Part shown: positions 1 to 20,645 of the stretch, in pieces
Numbering within the stretch: the stretch's first letter is position 1
Layout of the letters: the number at the start of each line of letters is the position of its first letter
Source: Nymphaea colorata
Taxonomy: Eukaryota; Streptophyta; Magnoliopsida; Nymphaeales; Nymphaeaceae
Direction: 5' to 3'
Assembly: GCF_008831285.2 (NCBI RefSeq)
Contig: NC_045144.1
Coordinates: 21,157,716 to 21,221,715, forward strand
Length of the DNA stretch: 64,000 nt
Notes under the pieces: model-generated
The model's input: only the letters and a program-made list of their open reading frames with translations
Database searches by the model: none
What the model was told of the DNA's origin: nothing
Made by a program: the position numbers and the translations under genes

Positions 1-651
1 AAGGCCGTTCGTGCTCCATCCTCCTTAAGATAGACTTGAACCCATTTTAACTGAACCTGATTTGATCCGCCGGTTTAAGATGCATTTGCCCAGTCAATGC
101 ATTAATTCCTTCTGCTGAAAAGCTTCCATTTGAAGATCAAATATCAGCATATGTAGGAAAAAAAATTAAGTTGGGATCTCACAGTAAACCCCATATGATT
201 AGGAGTTCCTATCTTAGTCCCTCACAAAGTAAAAGCAGCTTTTGGATTTACAAGGAGATTAAAACTTTTAGGATTTCTTTTAAAAAAATTTTAAAATTTG
301 CTAAGATTTTCCAGAGTTCTTCAATTTTTTCATATTATACTTGTGAAAAATCTCGCTGTTTAAAACCCGAAAAAGAATCAGGGTTTATTGGATGGTTTGG
401 ACAGAACTTAAATAGACGTGTTCAATGGTGCATGCAATCCCAGGTGGGTTGGATCGACCACCTAAACTTTCACTACTGTATGCATGGGAAGACATGGAAA
501 TCAAGCGCCATGTGGTTCGACGCCAATGCAATCTTGAGAAATGAGATCAATAGCGAATACAAAGAATGACAAAAGGAAGAGAAAACTGGATGCCCTAGAA
601 AGATGCCCACAAATACAAATAAATCCAACAAACCAAGTTGTAACATGCTAT

Positions 652-862
652 CGGAATCGGTCGGGTTGGGTGGCATGTTATAGCCACATCCTTAGTTCGA
701 TTATAAAGTGTTTGTGGTTCATGGGTAGCGGAATCGGTCGGGTTAGGTGGCGTGTTATAGCCACATCCTTAGTTCGATTATAAAGTGTTTGTGGTTCATG
801 GGTAGCGGAATCGGTTGGGTTGGGTGGCGTGTTATAGCCAGATCCTTAGTTTGATTCCTGCA
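652..862. repeat. 77-bp tandem repeat, about 2.7 copies
   Basis: CGGAATCGG starts at 652, 729 and 806, exactly 77 bp apart. Each unit contains GGTGGC(A/G)TGTTATAGCCA and CCTTAGTT; the third copy breaks off after TTTGATT. Short open frames on both strands here are artefacts of the repeat. Confidence 0.95.
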
Positions 863-1167
863 ACGTGCTAACATCATGGTACTAAGAACTAGGGTTGATC
901 TTGAAATTAAGAATGTCAATATGAGGCCAATTAGGCCGGTTCTTGTCCTTTCGCTCTTCTCTCCCTCGCCAAGGGAAAACATGGAGTTTTCTTGATATGT
1001 CAGCCTCATGTGCAAGAGGTGTATGTTTCACATTTTTCCTCATTATGAATGATTCAGTCGATACATATAAGTATGTACATGGGCAAAGTTAGCTTCCAAA
1101 ATTCAAAAATTAGCGAAAGTTAGTTTCTGTCATTAAGGCAAAACACATACAAATATCAATTTCACTA

Positions 1168-1300
1168 TGCACCAAGCTAGTTGGGCTAATAGTAAGCTGG
1201 TGAGAATCTGGTCATCAGTTTGATTCTCCTGGGTGCTACTTCTCTGTACTGCAAACAGTAGTAATGCGGCACTCTAAATAACGGGCATACTATAAGTACA
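1168..1300 (+). mobile_element. Possible tRNA-derived SINE head
   Basis: CTAGTTGGGCTAATAGTAAG near 1177 resembles an A box and AGTTTGATTCTCC near 1217-1229 a B box, at tRNA-like spacing. No cloverleaf forms convincingly. Confidence is low because both boxes are short. Confidence 0.3.
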
Positions 1301-1819
1301 CTTTAAGTCCTGAAGCAGAATTGGACTCTTGAAGCAGGGGAAGGAAAGAAAGGTTCAACCCTTTTTCAAGTCCTATTGCAACTTGAAGTTGTCTTTTGTC
1401 CGAGTTGCATGAGACAAAGTAGAGAAAATGCGGTGCAGTCTATCACAAACCACAACTGAAATAGTCCGTATAGATCAGATGATCTAAGGCGCAGAAATCG
1501 TCGCTATTCTGGTGTTTGATCAATCACCAACTCACTGCAACCAACATTCTAGACCCTATGAAATCATCCTAAGGTAAACGGAACGATCTACCAAATGTAG
1601 CTTTCGGAACTTAGAAAGGTGGGTACCTCAATACCGCCGATCAAACACGATAGAATCGAAATAATGGACGGAAGCGCCGCCAAAGACAGATGTTGAATTT
1701 GATCAGAGTCCGGGTAGGAATCATATGTTGTATATTATACATTATATCAAGTCATAAAATGTAGTTTGATTTATACTGATCTTGAGTTTTGATAGGCCAG
1801 CCAGCTCTTTAGACCATCA

Positions 1820-1891
<72 letters not shown>

Positions 1892-1899
1892 GAGAGAGA
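1820..1899. repeat. Compound microsatellite (TA)n(TG)n(AG)n
   Basis: TA repeats pass to TG repeats at about 1835 and to AG repeats at about 1852, ending with one TG slip. Confidence 0.97.
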
Positions 1900-4170
1900 A
1901 AATTGAATGGTTTTTTCTAACTATCTAACCAAGAAAGTTTAGCCCAACACTATGAATGGTCAAAAGAAAAATAAGAAAAAAAGGGTGATGGGCAGTTCTA
2001 TCACCTACTATTAGTTCGCACTTCGCACCTTTTTTTTTCTTGTTTTTTTTCTCAATCATTCATTTGTTTGAGATAAACGGCTTGGTTAGATGGTTGGGTG
2101 ATTCTATAGAGCGATAGCCATCATTCTTTTTATATATATTGGTATATATAACCAGACACTTAGGATGGGGATAAAAGCTAGAGCCTTTATTTTTTTGCTA
2201 AAAAGTAAAAGTTTGCATTTTTTTATTATCAAAATGTTGATGCTACAGGGCCATCAACTTTTTTTTATAAAGCAATATTAAAGTCTAACAAATGGTCAAC
2301 TTTTTTTTAGTGTGAGTGTTTCATCGCCACCACTCAATGAAAGGCAACTACCTCCCTCTTTGTGTCCATCACCCTATAATTCACAAAGCTTGTGTTTGGA
2401 TTTATTACGGTATAGATGATGAGTGCACTGGATCGTAACAACGATCACAAAAATTTGAATCTCAAACCCCTCTGAAGTGGACCTCCTTGTCGCCGACTAC
2501 GCTACAACCCCTCGGATAATATATGTTTTGCATCAATTTATTCTTAAGATTAGGTTGGATTGACAAAAAAGAGAAAAAAAAAACATTTTAAACATTCTTA
2601 AGGTTATTTCATCTCTTTCTCTTACATGGTTTTCAAGGTATTTTTTAAAAATAAATAATATAATTTTGAAGAAAGTAATTAAAATTATGAAATATTTAAA
2701 AAACTGAAACATGAAACTCTTGAATCAGCAACCAAATCGAATCAGTTCGCCAAAAGTGTGCGGTTGATAATTCAGGCTTTTTCTAATAACACTGCCACAA
2801 CGGAAATTTTAAATTCTTGAATTCAAATTTCTAATTCACTGGAACTATGTGACCATGTAATCTGAAATCAGGTGTAGCCAAATGTTTCGTTAGCTACTTA
2901 AACAGATCTGATGAAATTTTTGCAGAACCATATAAATTACAAAGGCCAAAAAAATTAACTTGGCCCAAAGAAAGAAGAATCATGGAACTTGGAAGATATG
3001 TGATGTGATCTTGTCTCTAGTCGCTAGAGTCTTCTAAATTTACCATATTTATAGTGCATCAGAAAATGTGGTGATGTCTAGATGGTTCATGAATTTTCTA
3101 CTCCTCATAAAAACTGTCAAAATATCTTTTCATGGTGTATTTCAATATAGATAACTAGTCTTCAAATTGAAATATCACTTCAATGTCCTTAAATATCATC
3201 ATGTGGTATCTTTTATACAAGTATAACAACAATTTAGATTAACATTTTTCATAAATAATATTGCAATGTTAAAAAATAATGTCATAAATAGTGACATTAA
3301 GACTTAGTATCAAGTGAGTAGGGGAGACCCATTGTGTTTCAGAGAGCCAAAATTCCTACTCAACTCTTGTCTTCTTAATACATGGTTTGCTTTCGGTGCT
3401 TTTGTAACATAGTGCTTAGAGGCTGCTTGGCAATAGTAACAAATTGCTATCAATGAAACTGTCTCAAAAAATAGATCAAATTTATGAAACCTTGTATCAT
3501 AGTGTTTTATGAATATACCCTAAGTTTTTTGGTAAAATTAATTTTATATATGAATTATAAAATCAGGTTTGGATTATTAATTGAGATTGTGAATTAGAAT
3601 GGATAAGGTGTAGATCATCCATTCATATTTAAACATGAATTGAAATCTGAATAGGTGATTGTCCAAAAAAGTAGATAGAGATAATTATATCCGTTGACAT
3701 CCCTCCTCATATCATCTGTAAAAAAAAATGAACATCGATATTTAAATTATTTATAATTGGTTTTCTATCAACATATCGTCGAACCCAGCCTCTCATTAGA
3801 TTACTTATTTTAAGAAGACCATGTCGGTCCCCATACTGTTTTGGCAACTATTTAATATTATAATGACCATTTTGCAGCATAAGTCAATGAAGACCCGAAT
3901 ATTTTGGCCAAAATGAGAAGAAAATCTCAAAAATTGAGCTGTCACATCCAAAATGCCCCAAACTATCACATAAGCACACTTTATATATACAACAATCATT
4001 TAAAATCTCACATTTTCCGGAACTAATAACTTAATACAAACAGTATTTTATCCATAGAAATATAAATTTATTAAAAAAATATATCTTAAAGTAGAAAGAC
4101 ATCTTCACCCCAAGATCATGAGGATATATATAAAGAGAGGTTGGATTAATAGTTTCAACCAACCCAATCA

Positions 4171-4202
<32 letters not shown>
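4171..4202. repeat. (GA)n microsatellite
   Basis: A pure run of about 16 GA units in AT-rich spacer. Confidence 0.95.
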
Positions 4203-4206
<4 letters not shown>

Positions 4207-4716
4207 CCTTTATTTTGTTGCATCCTTTTGGTACTATTAACAGCTAGTAGAACCTAGAACCTATTCAATTCATCAGCTTCTTTTTTTTGCATTTCATCTC
4301 CAATCCTAACTAATTATTCTTTATTATCTTTCATCTCCTTCTTCTATTACAGTAAATTTTCTAGCTACTGGAGAAATAATATGAAATGAAATGCATAAAT
4401 GTCAAGTATCAATAGATTTTTCAAACACAAAGTCATTTGAGATATTACTAAAAAACTTGCATACACGTAGAACTAGGTCTCTAAATATTTCATACATGAT
4501 CAAAAGAATCAATGATTCATATCTGAAAAAAATGCAGGTCAGCCCAAGAAATATAGGTAGTTAAAAAGAACAGGTCGTCGAAGCAATACTTTCATGGACC
4601 ATTTGGCAACAATAACAATTTGTGTCCTAAAAATTAAAGATAGTATTTCATAAGTTTTGATGGTAAATTCATGGAGCAGTAGCAAACTCTATTCTGATTG
4701 CCAAACTCATCTTTTT

Positions 4717-5281
4717 CAGCCCAATCTCATCTTTGTATCTCATGTTTCTGCACCACCAGAAATGGTTGTCTCCCAAGTTCTCGATGTCCCCATTGTTGTT
4801 GCGGATGCAAGAACCGGAACGGCCTCCACTGCCACCGCTCCGTCAACGACTCCGACCTCCTATGCTGCAACCTACATTCTGGCTGTCGCCGTCGGGGGTT
4901 TTCAGATCTCTCGCCGCATCCCTCTTCAGAGACCTTCTCTTTCTCTGCTTGATGTCTCTCAATGTAGCACATTTTCCTTTCTCTTTCTCGTTGATTCCAC
5001 AAAGAACTTCCATCCGATCGACAAAAAAGAGAGAAGAAGATGCGCAGGATTGAGAGACATCTAGCAGAAAGTTTCTGAAGAGGAAGAGATCCCAAGACCC
5101 TGACGGCCGCAGCTAGAATACGGGTTGTAGCGTAGGAGCTCAGAGTCGGTGAGACGACGGTGGCAGCAAAGGCCGGTCTGGTCATTGCGCCCGCAACAAC
5201 GATGGGGACAACTGGAACCTAGAAGACTCCATTAATTTCTCGTGGTGTAGAAGCACAAGATTCGACGATGGGATTGGCTGG
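4717..5281. repeat. Long imperfect inverted repeat with an 85-bp loop
   Basis: The left arm (4717-4963) and right arm (5049-5281) are reverse complements apart from substitutions and short gaps. Matching landmarks, left versus right read on the other strand, are CACCACCAGAAAT/CACCACGAGAAAT, GTCCCCATTGTTGTTGCGG/GTCCCCATCGTTGTTGCGG, TCCTATGCTGCAACC/TCCTACGCTACAACC and an exact GATGTCTCTCAAT. Open frames run along both arms (4657-5064 plus, 4727-5185 minus) and encode related peptides, such as VPIVVADA against VPIVVAGA. No known protein is recognised. It may be a fold-back transposon or an inverted duplication of a gene fragment. Confidence 0.85.
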
Positions 5282-5315
5282 AAACTTTGAAGGTGCTCGA
5301 CTGAACTCTTCTTCC

Positions 5316-5350
<35 letters not shown>

Positions 5351-6049
5351 ACCGTTAACCCCATCGAGAGAGGCAGAGCAGCACGTTTTAAGCAATCGTT
5401 ATACATTTGAGTTGAATTTAGGAACGGGTGCACACAAAACCGTTCCAAAGAATCCGTTCCTAAATCCCATATTCCTTGTAGAAGACCATTCCGGCATCGA
5501 ACTGGTCGGTGCAGTCGTCCTTGAAGAGAAAGTGAACGATGGATGATCATGTTGTGCACGCAACAAGTATGCACCAAAGAGGGGTGCAGATATTCTTGAA
5601 TTTTTTTTATAAAATAATGGACAGTTTAGACTTTTCACTTTTTCATAATGGGGGCATTTTTGTCATTGCATTCTCATGCATAATTTTTAGCAATTTCGAT
5701 CCACAAGCAAAGAAGGTCAGTGTGATCTGTTAGGTTGAATTGGTGTATTTTATGGATTTTAAAATATGTCTTTTTTGAACTTAGGCTTTATTTTATACTA
5801 AAATGGTCATTACACCCCTCAACCTGGTGCACACGAGCATGCACATAACTAATTTCACTTGATCACCAAGCCCTATAACCACAAGCTTCATGAAAAGTGC
5901 ATCATTACATTAGGGGGGGAAAAAAACATGCATTTACTTAAGTGAGAAAAGAATGTATTTGTAAAAATACCTTACTTACGTTTGTGTCTGAATATCAGTA
6001 AAGGAGAATGCATATAACTAACTTCACTTGGCCGTCATGCCATGCAGCA

Positions 6050-6360
6050 GCGGACCTACCTTGCTGCTAGCGTGGGCAACTGCCCACCCCAGCTTGACTA
6101 ACTTCACTCCTGCATCAGGCCTAGTTTGCCGAATCCCAACCCTTTTATGTTAGCTTCTGTTTCAATCTAAAAAAGTTAGAAAGAAGAAACAGAGAGAGGG
6201 GGGAGATAATGAAGACTACCAATATTTGCTCATAATATGAGAATTCTTCAAGATTACTTGTGCATTTGCAGTCCGAGATGAGGTTTTGTTTCTAAACCAG
6301 AGGAGAAGATGGTCGTGATGTGACTCGTGTGGGCCACTGCCCACGCTAGCCCCTGAAATC
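6050..6360. mobile_element. Small element with GTGGGCA-type inverted ends
   Basis: GCTAGCGTGGGCAACTGCCC near 6067 and, on the opposite strand, GCTAGCGTGGGCAGTGGCCC near 6349 form inverted ends about 290 bp apart. The interior is noncoding. Related GTGGGCAAYTGCC words occur at 8076 and 59761, suggesting a dispersed family. Confidence 0.4.
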
Positions 6361-9300
6361 ATGTATTGTGGACTAAGCTGGTCTCATGTTCAGCTAGGTC
6401 CAGCCGCATATGGTGTTCACACGAGATTTAAGTTAGTGCCCACAAGCACTCATCCTCCTAAACGGAAGATCGATTAATGCTCCTCAACCAAAATTTTCTG
6501 GCGTGAAGAGGATCTAATTAATGGACAAAAACATATACTCTTTTTGTATGAACTGAACCTATTTTTCATAGCTTTCCAGTATATTCACTTGGATTCATTC
6601 TTTCTTTATCGGTACAATTAAAATGTTAAGAAATTTAAAATATTTATTTTTAAAAAATAGTTAAAAGCAGTGCCAGTTTCAGCCACCAATATGAATTAAA
6701 CATTGTTTTTAAATAGGTCATATGCAAGGTGGTACCTGAACTAGTTATCTGTTGCGACTCGGTCTCGAAATGGCTAAACTGCCCCTACCATAGACAAAGA
6801 TTAAAAAAATAAATGAATAAAAAGACCACCCCTTTAAGCACAAAAATAAAAAGGAAAAAATTGATGACAAAAAATGGGACATAGGCTCATTTTATAAGAA
6901 AATGAATAGAAAATATATGATATAGTGATCTGCCCAATAATAATTGGCGACCCCTTTACACACCGGCACAACATGATTTGATGTGTGGCTCAAATTCATG
7001 TCAAAAGATTTAACAAGAAAATCATATAAAAAATTAGTAATTAAGCTCAAATTTTTGTATTTCTGAATTTGATATCATAATTCAATTACCCGAAATGATT
7101 GGATTGATATGCGGATACTAAGCAATTACCTAATTACCTAAGTTTGAGTGGACATTGAGGGGCATTTTTGTCATTTAATACACATGGTGTTCTTTGGCCT
7201 TTCCAAGTTGGTCTTGTTCTTGGCAAGAGGAGTTCAACCAATTTTTATTTTTTTAATAGAGACATTTTAGCCATTTAAGTGATCAAATACTCTCCATGAA
7301 CAGGAACTCGCTACACTTCAACTTGCATATTGGTATCTCTTTTTTTGAGACCCAAAAAATTAACGCAGCAGCTTAAACACTCAACTACCATTTGGGCATA
7401 ATTCACTCGTTTGCATGCGCGCTCAGTTGGAGTTGTTGGTCCTACCTACCAATTCTGGTGGCATTCAAGAACGCTAGTGCTTGATGAAAAATTAGGAAAA
7501 AAATATATGTATCCTACATGGATAACCTCTATGCCTTTATCAGTGGGTCCAACAACTTTAGCATTTGTCGACAAGGATCTAAGTCGCTATCAAGTTGCCA
7601 ACAAAAATTTTGTAGGTTTTGTGGAAATATCTTATTAACAACATGCTTCACCTTGAGGGACCATAAAAGTAAGTTGGTGCTTGGAATATATTTTATATTT
7701 AGCAAATTTTATATATATATATATATATATGAGTGTGTGAACAACTAAAGTCACTCAGCCACCTAATCAAGACCGTTAATGTAAAGCAGATAGATGGTTA
7801 AGAAAAAAGCAAAGATAAAAATGTATAAACTAATATTATATAACAAAAATGTCAACTACTTTTTTCTTTTTGTTTTTCTCTTAACAATCTATGATGTTGG
7901 ATGATAAGTATATATTAAATGGCTAAGTGACTTTTAAAATTAGAATCATAATTCAATTTTCATATATATATATATATATATAGTTAGCTCAAATGATGCA
8001 AAAAATTAAACACGTTAGTTGCCCACACAAACTACAAGAAATGCAAGGGCAGAGGCATTGCAAGCATTGTGTTGTGTGGGCAATTGCCTACACTCCGAAT
8101 ATGTTAACTTTTGTATTGATACATCAGAGTAAATTTTCTCATTTATAAATTAATATTGCTTAAAATTTTATAATTAATACTGGTTAACCAGAATTTTCTA
8201 GCTTCATCCTTGCCACCACGAACCTATTTGTAATTAGGAACGGGTGCCATAAAAATTCCCCTCCCCCAATTTAAGTTGTAAAATGAAAATGTTTGAATTT
8301 AAGCAGTATTTTATCATTTCATTCAAAATTACGTAGAGAAAAGCAAAACCATCCACTCCTTTGTCTTCTTCTACATGACTCCCCATTCACTAAATGGGAC
8401 TCAAACGCCCACCGTGACATAAATATACATAGGGAAACTCAATGTTTATTAAAATATGATTTCTTATCAATGTAATTTGAAACAACATGTTTGGTAATCG
8501 GTCGATTCAAACATTCAATTAAATCAGTCGTGAATCAGCAAAAAAAAAAGTTCAAAATAAAAATAAAACTAAAAATTAGTAACAAAAAAAATCACATGAC
8601 GCCCTGAATGGCCCATTAATTCAATTTCATATATCACCAATCCTCTTTGAAGATGCCAATTGAGGTTTATTAGTTGATGTAAAAAGTTCGCATTGATATT
8701 AAATAAAACAAGATGTTAGTTATAGAAATATGGTAAAAAAAAATTAACATATTCATGTAATATTTTAATGTTTGATGAATTTAAAAAAAAATGAATCCGA
8801 TTCAAAAAAACAGTTACGAACTGTTTTATTTACAAACATGCTCGATAAAACTATTGTTATTAATAACAACATCACGACATTCAAGAGCCTAAGAACTAAC
8901 TTATATCGACATGTTTTAAAATAAAAAAACTGATTTATTATATTATATTATCAAATAAAAGGCCTATTTCGGCATCGCTAATAAAGAAGATCAATATTAA
9001 ATTGGATATATAAACTGCAATTCCGACCCGAATAGTTTGCAATTCGAAAAACAACTTTTTCTTTCTAGAAGTTTCTGCTGAATAAATGAAAATCCAGATC
9101 CGGATCATTGCTTCCAGCTGCGGCCGGTTCCCCGCCGTTGTGATGGGCCAATGTATATGGATTCAGATCTAGATTTAGATCCAAATTCAGATAAAGGTGC
9201 TTTGCCTACCTACCTAGGCTACCAACCAAATTAACCAATACAATACTTCGAGCTACCCAAGAAGGCGATGCGCGACCCGATCCGTTTCCCAGCGACAAGA

Positions 9301-10163
9301 CAACTTCTGGTGGCATCTTTCGGGGAATATACGCAAGGTAGAGGGGTCCACGGTAACAAATATCTTACGAATTTCTTTATTTTTCAAAAATGCGGCCTCA
9401 TTTTGAGGTATTAATGAAGGGCGATTAAACTTTTTCGAAATTGTCATTTACTTCACTGCGCTTTGCATACAAGATTTCGTTCTTTTTACTCTTCTTTGAG
9501 AAGCGAACGTGGATCGATGCACCGAATTTCTTACGTTTACTTGACGTGGGCGATTATTATCGGGATAAATAATAGGGTACATTAAGTTTTTATTCCTCCA
9601 ATTTTTCTAACAGAAAAAGGCCCATAAAAGATTCAATTGTTTGTCATATATATATATATATATATATATTTCATAAGTATTTTTTTAACATAAGCATTTC
9701 ACTTTATGTAAGCTAAACAAACAAAATGAAGGTTCACAATCTTATTATAAAACTATTTTTTTTAAACTAAAAACCAAGTTCTGATTAGCATAGTTAAACT
9801 ATAAACCATAGTTATAGAAAACGCATTTTCTTTGAAAAAAATGTGAAAAAAATATGATAAATTAAATGGCTGTTTAAAACTTTTTAAAAGTATGTTTTTT
9901 AAAAAACGTTTAAAAAATGCTTTTTTTGTGTTTTTTCAGTTTATTTATTTTTTTTTGTTTACCGCCAAACAGTTTTCTTTTCAATGTTTAATTTTTAATT
10001 GTTACAAATCTACTTTTAGTTTTGATGTTTTGTTATTAGTTTCTCACTTATTTTATTTTTTTTTACTTTTTAATTTTTTAAAATTTTAATTTTACTATAT
10101 GTTTTTCATTTTTTTCAAACTCAAAACATAAAAAAAACATTGTCGTTTTTGTGGCTATGCAAT

Positions 10164-10278
10164 AAACTACCATTAATATTCATATAGCTATTGTTTTTTA
10201 GTAACAAATTTTTAATTTTAAACTACCATTAATATTCATATAGCTGCTGCTTTTTAGTAACAAATTTTTAATTTTAAC
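10164..10278. repeat. 56-bp direct tandem duplication
   Basis: AAACTACCATTAATATTCAT starts at 10164 and again at 10220, with near-identical sequence through TTTTTAGTAACAAATTTTTA in both copies. The main differences are CTATTGTTTTT versus CTGCTGCTTTT. Confidence 0.92.
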
Positions 10279-10419
10279 TATCCAACAAAATCATATATTT
10301 AAATTGATGAAATATGATGTAAATATAAAAATATATATATATATATATACAACAAGATTATCAAGCTTCAACTATTTCTTTATGTTGTTATTTTCCTTTA
10401 TTTTCCCGATAAATAATGA

Positions 10420-10855
10420 TGCGGCGCAATCATCTGCGCGGAAAAGAACAAAACCGGAGAAGAAAGGAGAAAGCCAGGCGAGGGTAAGATTCCCGAGGCG
10501 TTATTTAATTATGAACGTCTATTTCTACACCAAACCATCAACGGCGGCAGGCCCATCCATACTTCCCTCTCTCACTCTCTCTCCTCAGTCACAGCAGCCA
10601 ACCGGAACCCGACGCACTCCGCTCACTTTCTCTTTCTCCACCAGCGTGGCCGCTTCCCCGTACCCTTCTCCTCTCTGGACATCGCCCTCTCGCTTTAAAA
10701 CCGCGGCGAGCAAAGGGGGGCCAGATAAATCCTTGGGCTCGTAGATTAAAAAAGAAGCCTGCCTCTCCTGGTTTCTGCCTCTCCGGTGTCGAACCCTACT
10801 TCTTTCTTCTTCCTCTTCGCTCGTTGCGTTCTTCGGTGTGTGGTTTTTGGGTGCC
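10420..10855 (+). promoter_or_regulatory. Probable core promoter and 5' leader of PFP-beta
   Basis: Base composition switches from AT-rich spacer to GC-richer DNA at about 10420. An AT-rich TATA-like patch lies at 10501-10511 and a pyrimidine-rich tract (CTCTCTCACTCTCTCTCC) near 10565-10583, a common feature of plant leaders. The transcription start cannot be fixed from sequence. Confidence 0.35.
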
Positions 10856-18384
<7,529 letters not shown>

Positions 18385-18433
18385 GATTTTGAGGGATTAG
18401 TGGATCATTCTAAGATGTCTGGTGCTTGCATGG

Positions 18434-18439
18434 AATAAA
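18434..18439 (+). terminator. Candidate polyadenylation signal of PFP-beta
   Basis: A canonical AATAAA lies 50 bp after the stop codon, in a T-rich 3' flank. Plant poly(A) signals are loose, so other sites downstream are possible. Confidence 0.4.
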
Positions 18440-19380
18440 TTTGTAGTAAAAGTTGCTTTATTATGTTGCTCGCTCATGATGACTGAGTCTAGCGATCAGT
18501 TTTCTTTTTTGACCAATGTAGTGCCCTGTAGTGTGAGGAGAAGTTAGATTTACCTTTTTGTTGTCATGTTGGTCACAGAGGTCATCAGGAATGTTTTGGG
18601 AAGGGAACTTGTCGGGGCTCTATGGAGTTCTGTTGGAACTAGATAGCTTCTCCTTTTGTGAAAGTTGAGCTCATGGACATCTTTGTAACATTCTTCCCTT
18701 GGTGGAGAGATCTCTGAATCAAATTTTGTGACAGAGCAGGCTGGATCCCCAGGTTATAATAATCCAAGCTTTTTTCCCGTCTGTAAATCCATTGATTTAT
18801 GCTTGTCATGCACTGTTGTCCTGGGTGTGCTCTCTTGCTTGATAGCCCACTTATTATTTTTGGAGCTTAAAAATCTCTCTGGTTGCTCGGTATTTCAAAG
18901 TGACTCTTTATTGTTAGGTGAATACTCTTTACCATTAGGAAATTTCACTCTTGGGGGAGAGTTCATTAAAACTTCTTTCTTTAGTTCTTTGTTTACTTCG
19001 CTTAATGTATATGTCTCAACCTTTGTTTAGTTCTTAGTTCTTTGTTTAGCTACCAGATGAAGGTTTCCTTGGTAGTTTATACCATTTTGGTTACTATACC
19101 ACTCAGCAAGTGATTGAGTCTTATATCTCTATTGGAGACCTATTGCTTTTGGTGTTGACATTGTAGGCTCATTTGCATCTAATTTGCTTTCTATCCATAA
19201 GTCATAGTATTCCAAGTGCAAGATTCTCTAGAGCTTCGAGTTTTAGGTTCATGATTTGTAGCCAGACTCGCATTTTTGGCTTCATTATATGAATTAGGTC
19301 TTTCATATGATCAAACTGCAAACTTGCAAGACCTATTGAGGAGAAAAGGATTTATATAACAAAGCTTTTAGGTTCCTTAA

Positions 19381-19905
19381 TAGGCCTGTTTGGACCTAAA
19401 GTGGTTTCTTCAAATGGTCTGATGTCATTTCTAGTGGATTGTTTTCATTGTTTTTGGTAAGCAACAATTTGAGGAACATCAAGGTAAGATGATTCCACGT
19501 TTTTACTTGATTCATCACTATGTTGGTTAAGAATATCATTTGGAATAGCATCATCGACAATATTGTGAGGCACCACGTTTTTGTTAAGCCCTTTTTTACG
19601 AGTTTTAGAAAGTTTACACTTGAATAAATAAACGACGACAGGAATTGTTTCCGCAAAAAACAAACTAGGAAGACGGCTTGAAATTATGAATGTTCGACCG
19701 GTTCCGATCATATGTTTATGTTTTCTCTGGACAACCCACATGAATTTTGGTGAATAATTCCTTTAAGTTTGAGATAGCTTTCAAATGTGATTTTTGGTGA
19801 ATAATTCATTTAAGTTTGAGATAGTTTTCAAATGTAAATTTTGGTGAATAATTCATTCAATGTTGAGATAATTTTCAAGTTACATTTGTGAAACACGCGT
19901 CAAAC
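19381..19905. mobile_element. Possible hAT-like nonautonomous element between PFP-beta and CNX5
   Basis: The left edge reads CTGTTTGGACCTAAAG and the right edge, on the opposite strand, reads GTGTTTGACGCGTGTTTC, resembling the TGTTTGG-type ends of plant hAT-derived elements. The interior contains a 47-bp tandem repeat (19745-19885) and a 98-aa minus-strand open frame (19445-19741) with no recognised similarity. This is a pattern-based guess. Confidence 0.25.
19745..19885. repeat. 47-bp tandem repeat, three copies
   Basis: The phrase TTTTGGTGAATAATTC starts at 19745, 19792 and 19839, each followed by a similar stretch ending in a run like TTTTCAAATG. Copies one and two are most alike; the third has diverged. 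Confidence 0.8.
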
Positions 19906-20299
19906 ACTATCTGCCTCACTGTTTACCACGGCAACATTGTTGTCTTCCAATGACGGTGTATGTATTTGAGCTCTCTCTCTTAATCACTATGGTTAATTTA
20001 CTGAAAATAAGACAGTTTATACAGTTTCACATTATTTTCAGCCTTAGATACGTCCACAGCGAAATCAAGCCCATTAACTGAGGGTTCCATAAGTCCCGTT
20101 TCTTTCATAGACAATTTCTGGCTCTGCCCATGATCATAGTCGCATATTATCATGTGACTTTGCTCGGTAGGCTGAATCTTTCACTTCAAATGATATTAAT
20201 AAGCAACATCTCTTTCTCTGTTCATGTTTTGAAGTAAAAAAGTTTTGCTGCATCTGCACAAAAACTCAATTCTACACAACTAGGAATCCAAAGCATTGC

Positions 20300-20645
20300 C
20301 AACTATGTTGCACAGAGGTACCTGTGTCAGCACGTAGGTATGGCGACACGGGTAGGGGTACGGCTGCATTTTTAAACATTTAAAATTATGCTTTCAAACT
20401 TAATTTTTTTTCTAATTTTTTATTCTTTCCTTCTTTTATATTTCCCTTCCATTATGATTCTATAGTTCCTCCTATTTTTCTTTAATTTTGAGAATTTTTG
20501 TGGATTATAAGACTACTAATGCTTTTTTTCATTTTATCATTTTTGAAAATATGAAATTTATCGTACCCTCGTACCTATAATTTTCAAAATTGTGTGTCCA
20601 AACTCGTATCGTTGCACCCGCACTCATGTGACATAGATTGCCAAT
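20300..20645. mobile_element. MITE-like sequence with imperfect inverted ends
   Basis: Left end GCCAACTATGTTGCACAGAG and right end on the opposite strand GGCAATCTATGTCACATGAG are similar, with GGGTGCAACG-like and GGTACGAGGGTACG-like stretches just inside. The about 345-bp interior is T-rich and noncoding. The GTGCGGGTGC composition recalls common plant nonautonomous DNA transposons, but no target duplication was confirmed. Confidence 0.35.

Larger units (their letters stand above)
862..4700. other. Intergenic stretch without a supported gene
   Basis: AT-rich spacer holding the SINE-like head, two microsatellites and words of the TTTGGCAATAGTAACA family at about 3426 and 4601. All open frames are short and without recognisable domains. 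Confidence 0.6.
5582..10300. other. Intergenic stretch without a supported gene
   Basis: AT-rich spacer with (AT)n runs near 7711-7730, 7963-7981 and 9649-9669, the small GTGGGCA element, and a GC-richer island at about 9100-9560 that carries a 64-codon minus-strand frame (9253-9447). I do not recognise that frame; it may be a transferred or retro-derived fragment. Confidence 0.5.

Noticed and set aside
171-569. 132-codon plus-strand open frame
   Set aside because: No domain, no coding-like composition and no splice or promoter context; similar frames arise by chance.
19445-19741. 98-codon minus-strand open frame
   Set aside because: It lies in a probable repeat element and shows no domain.
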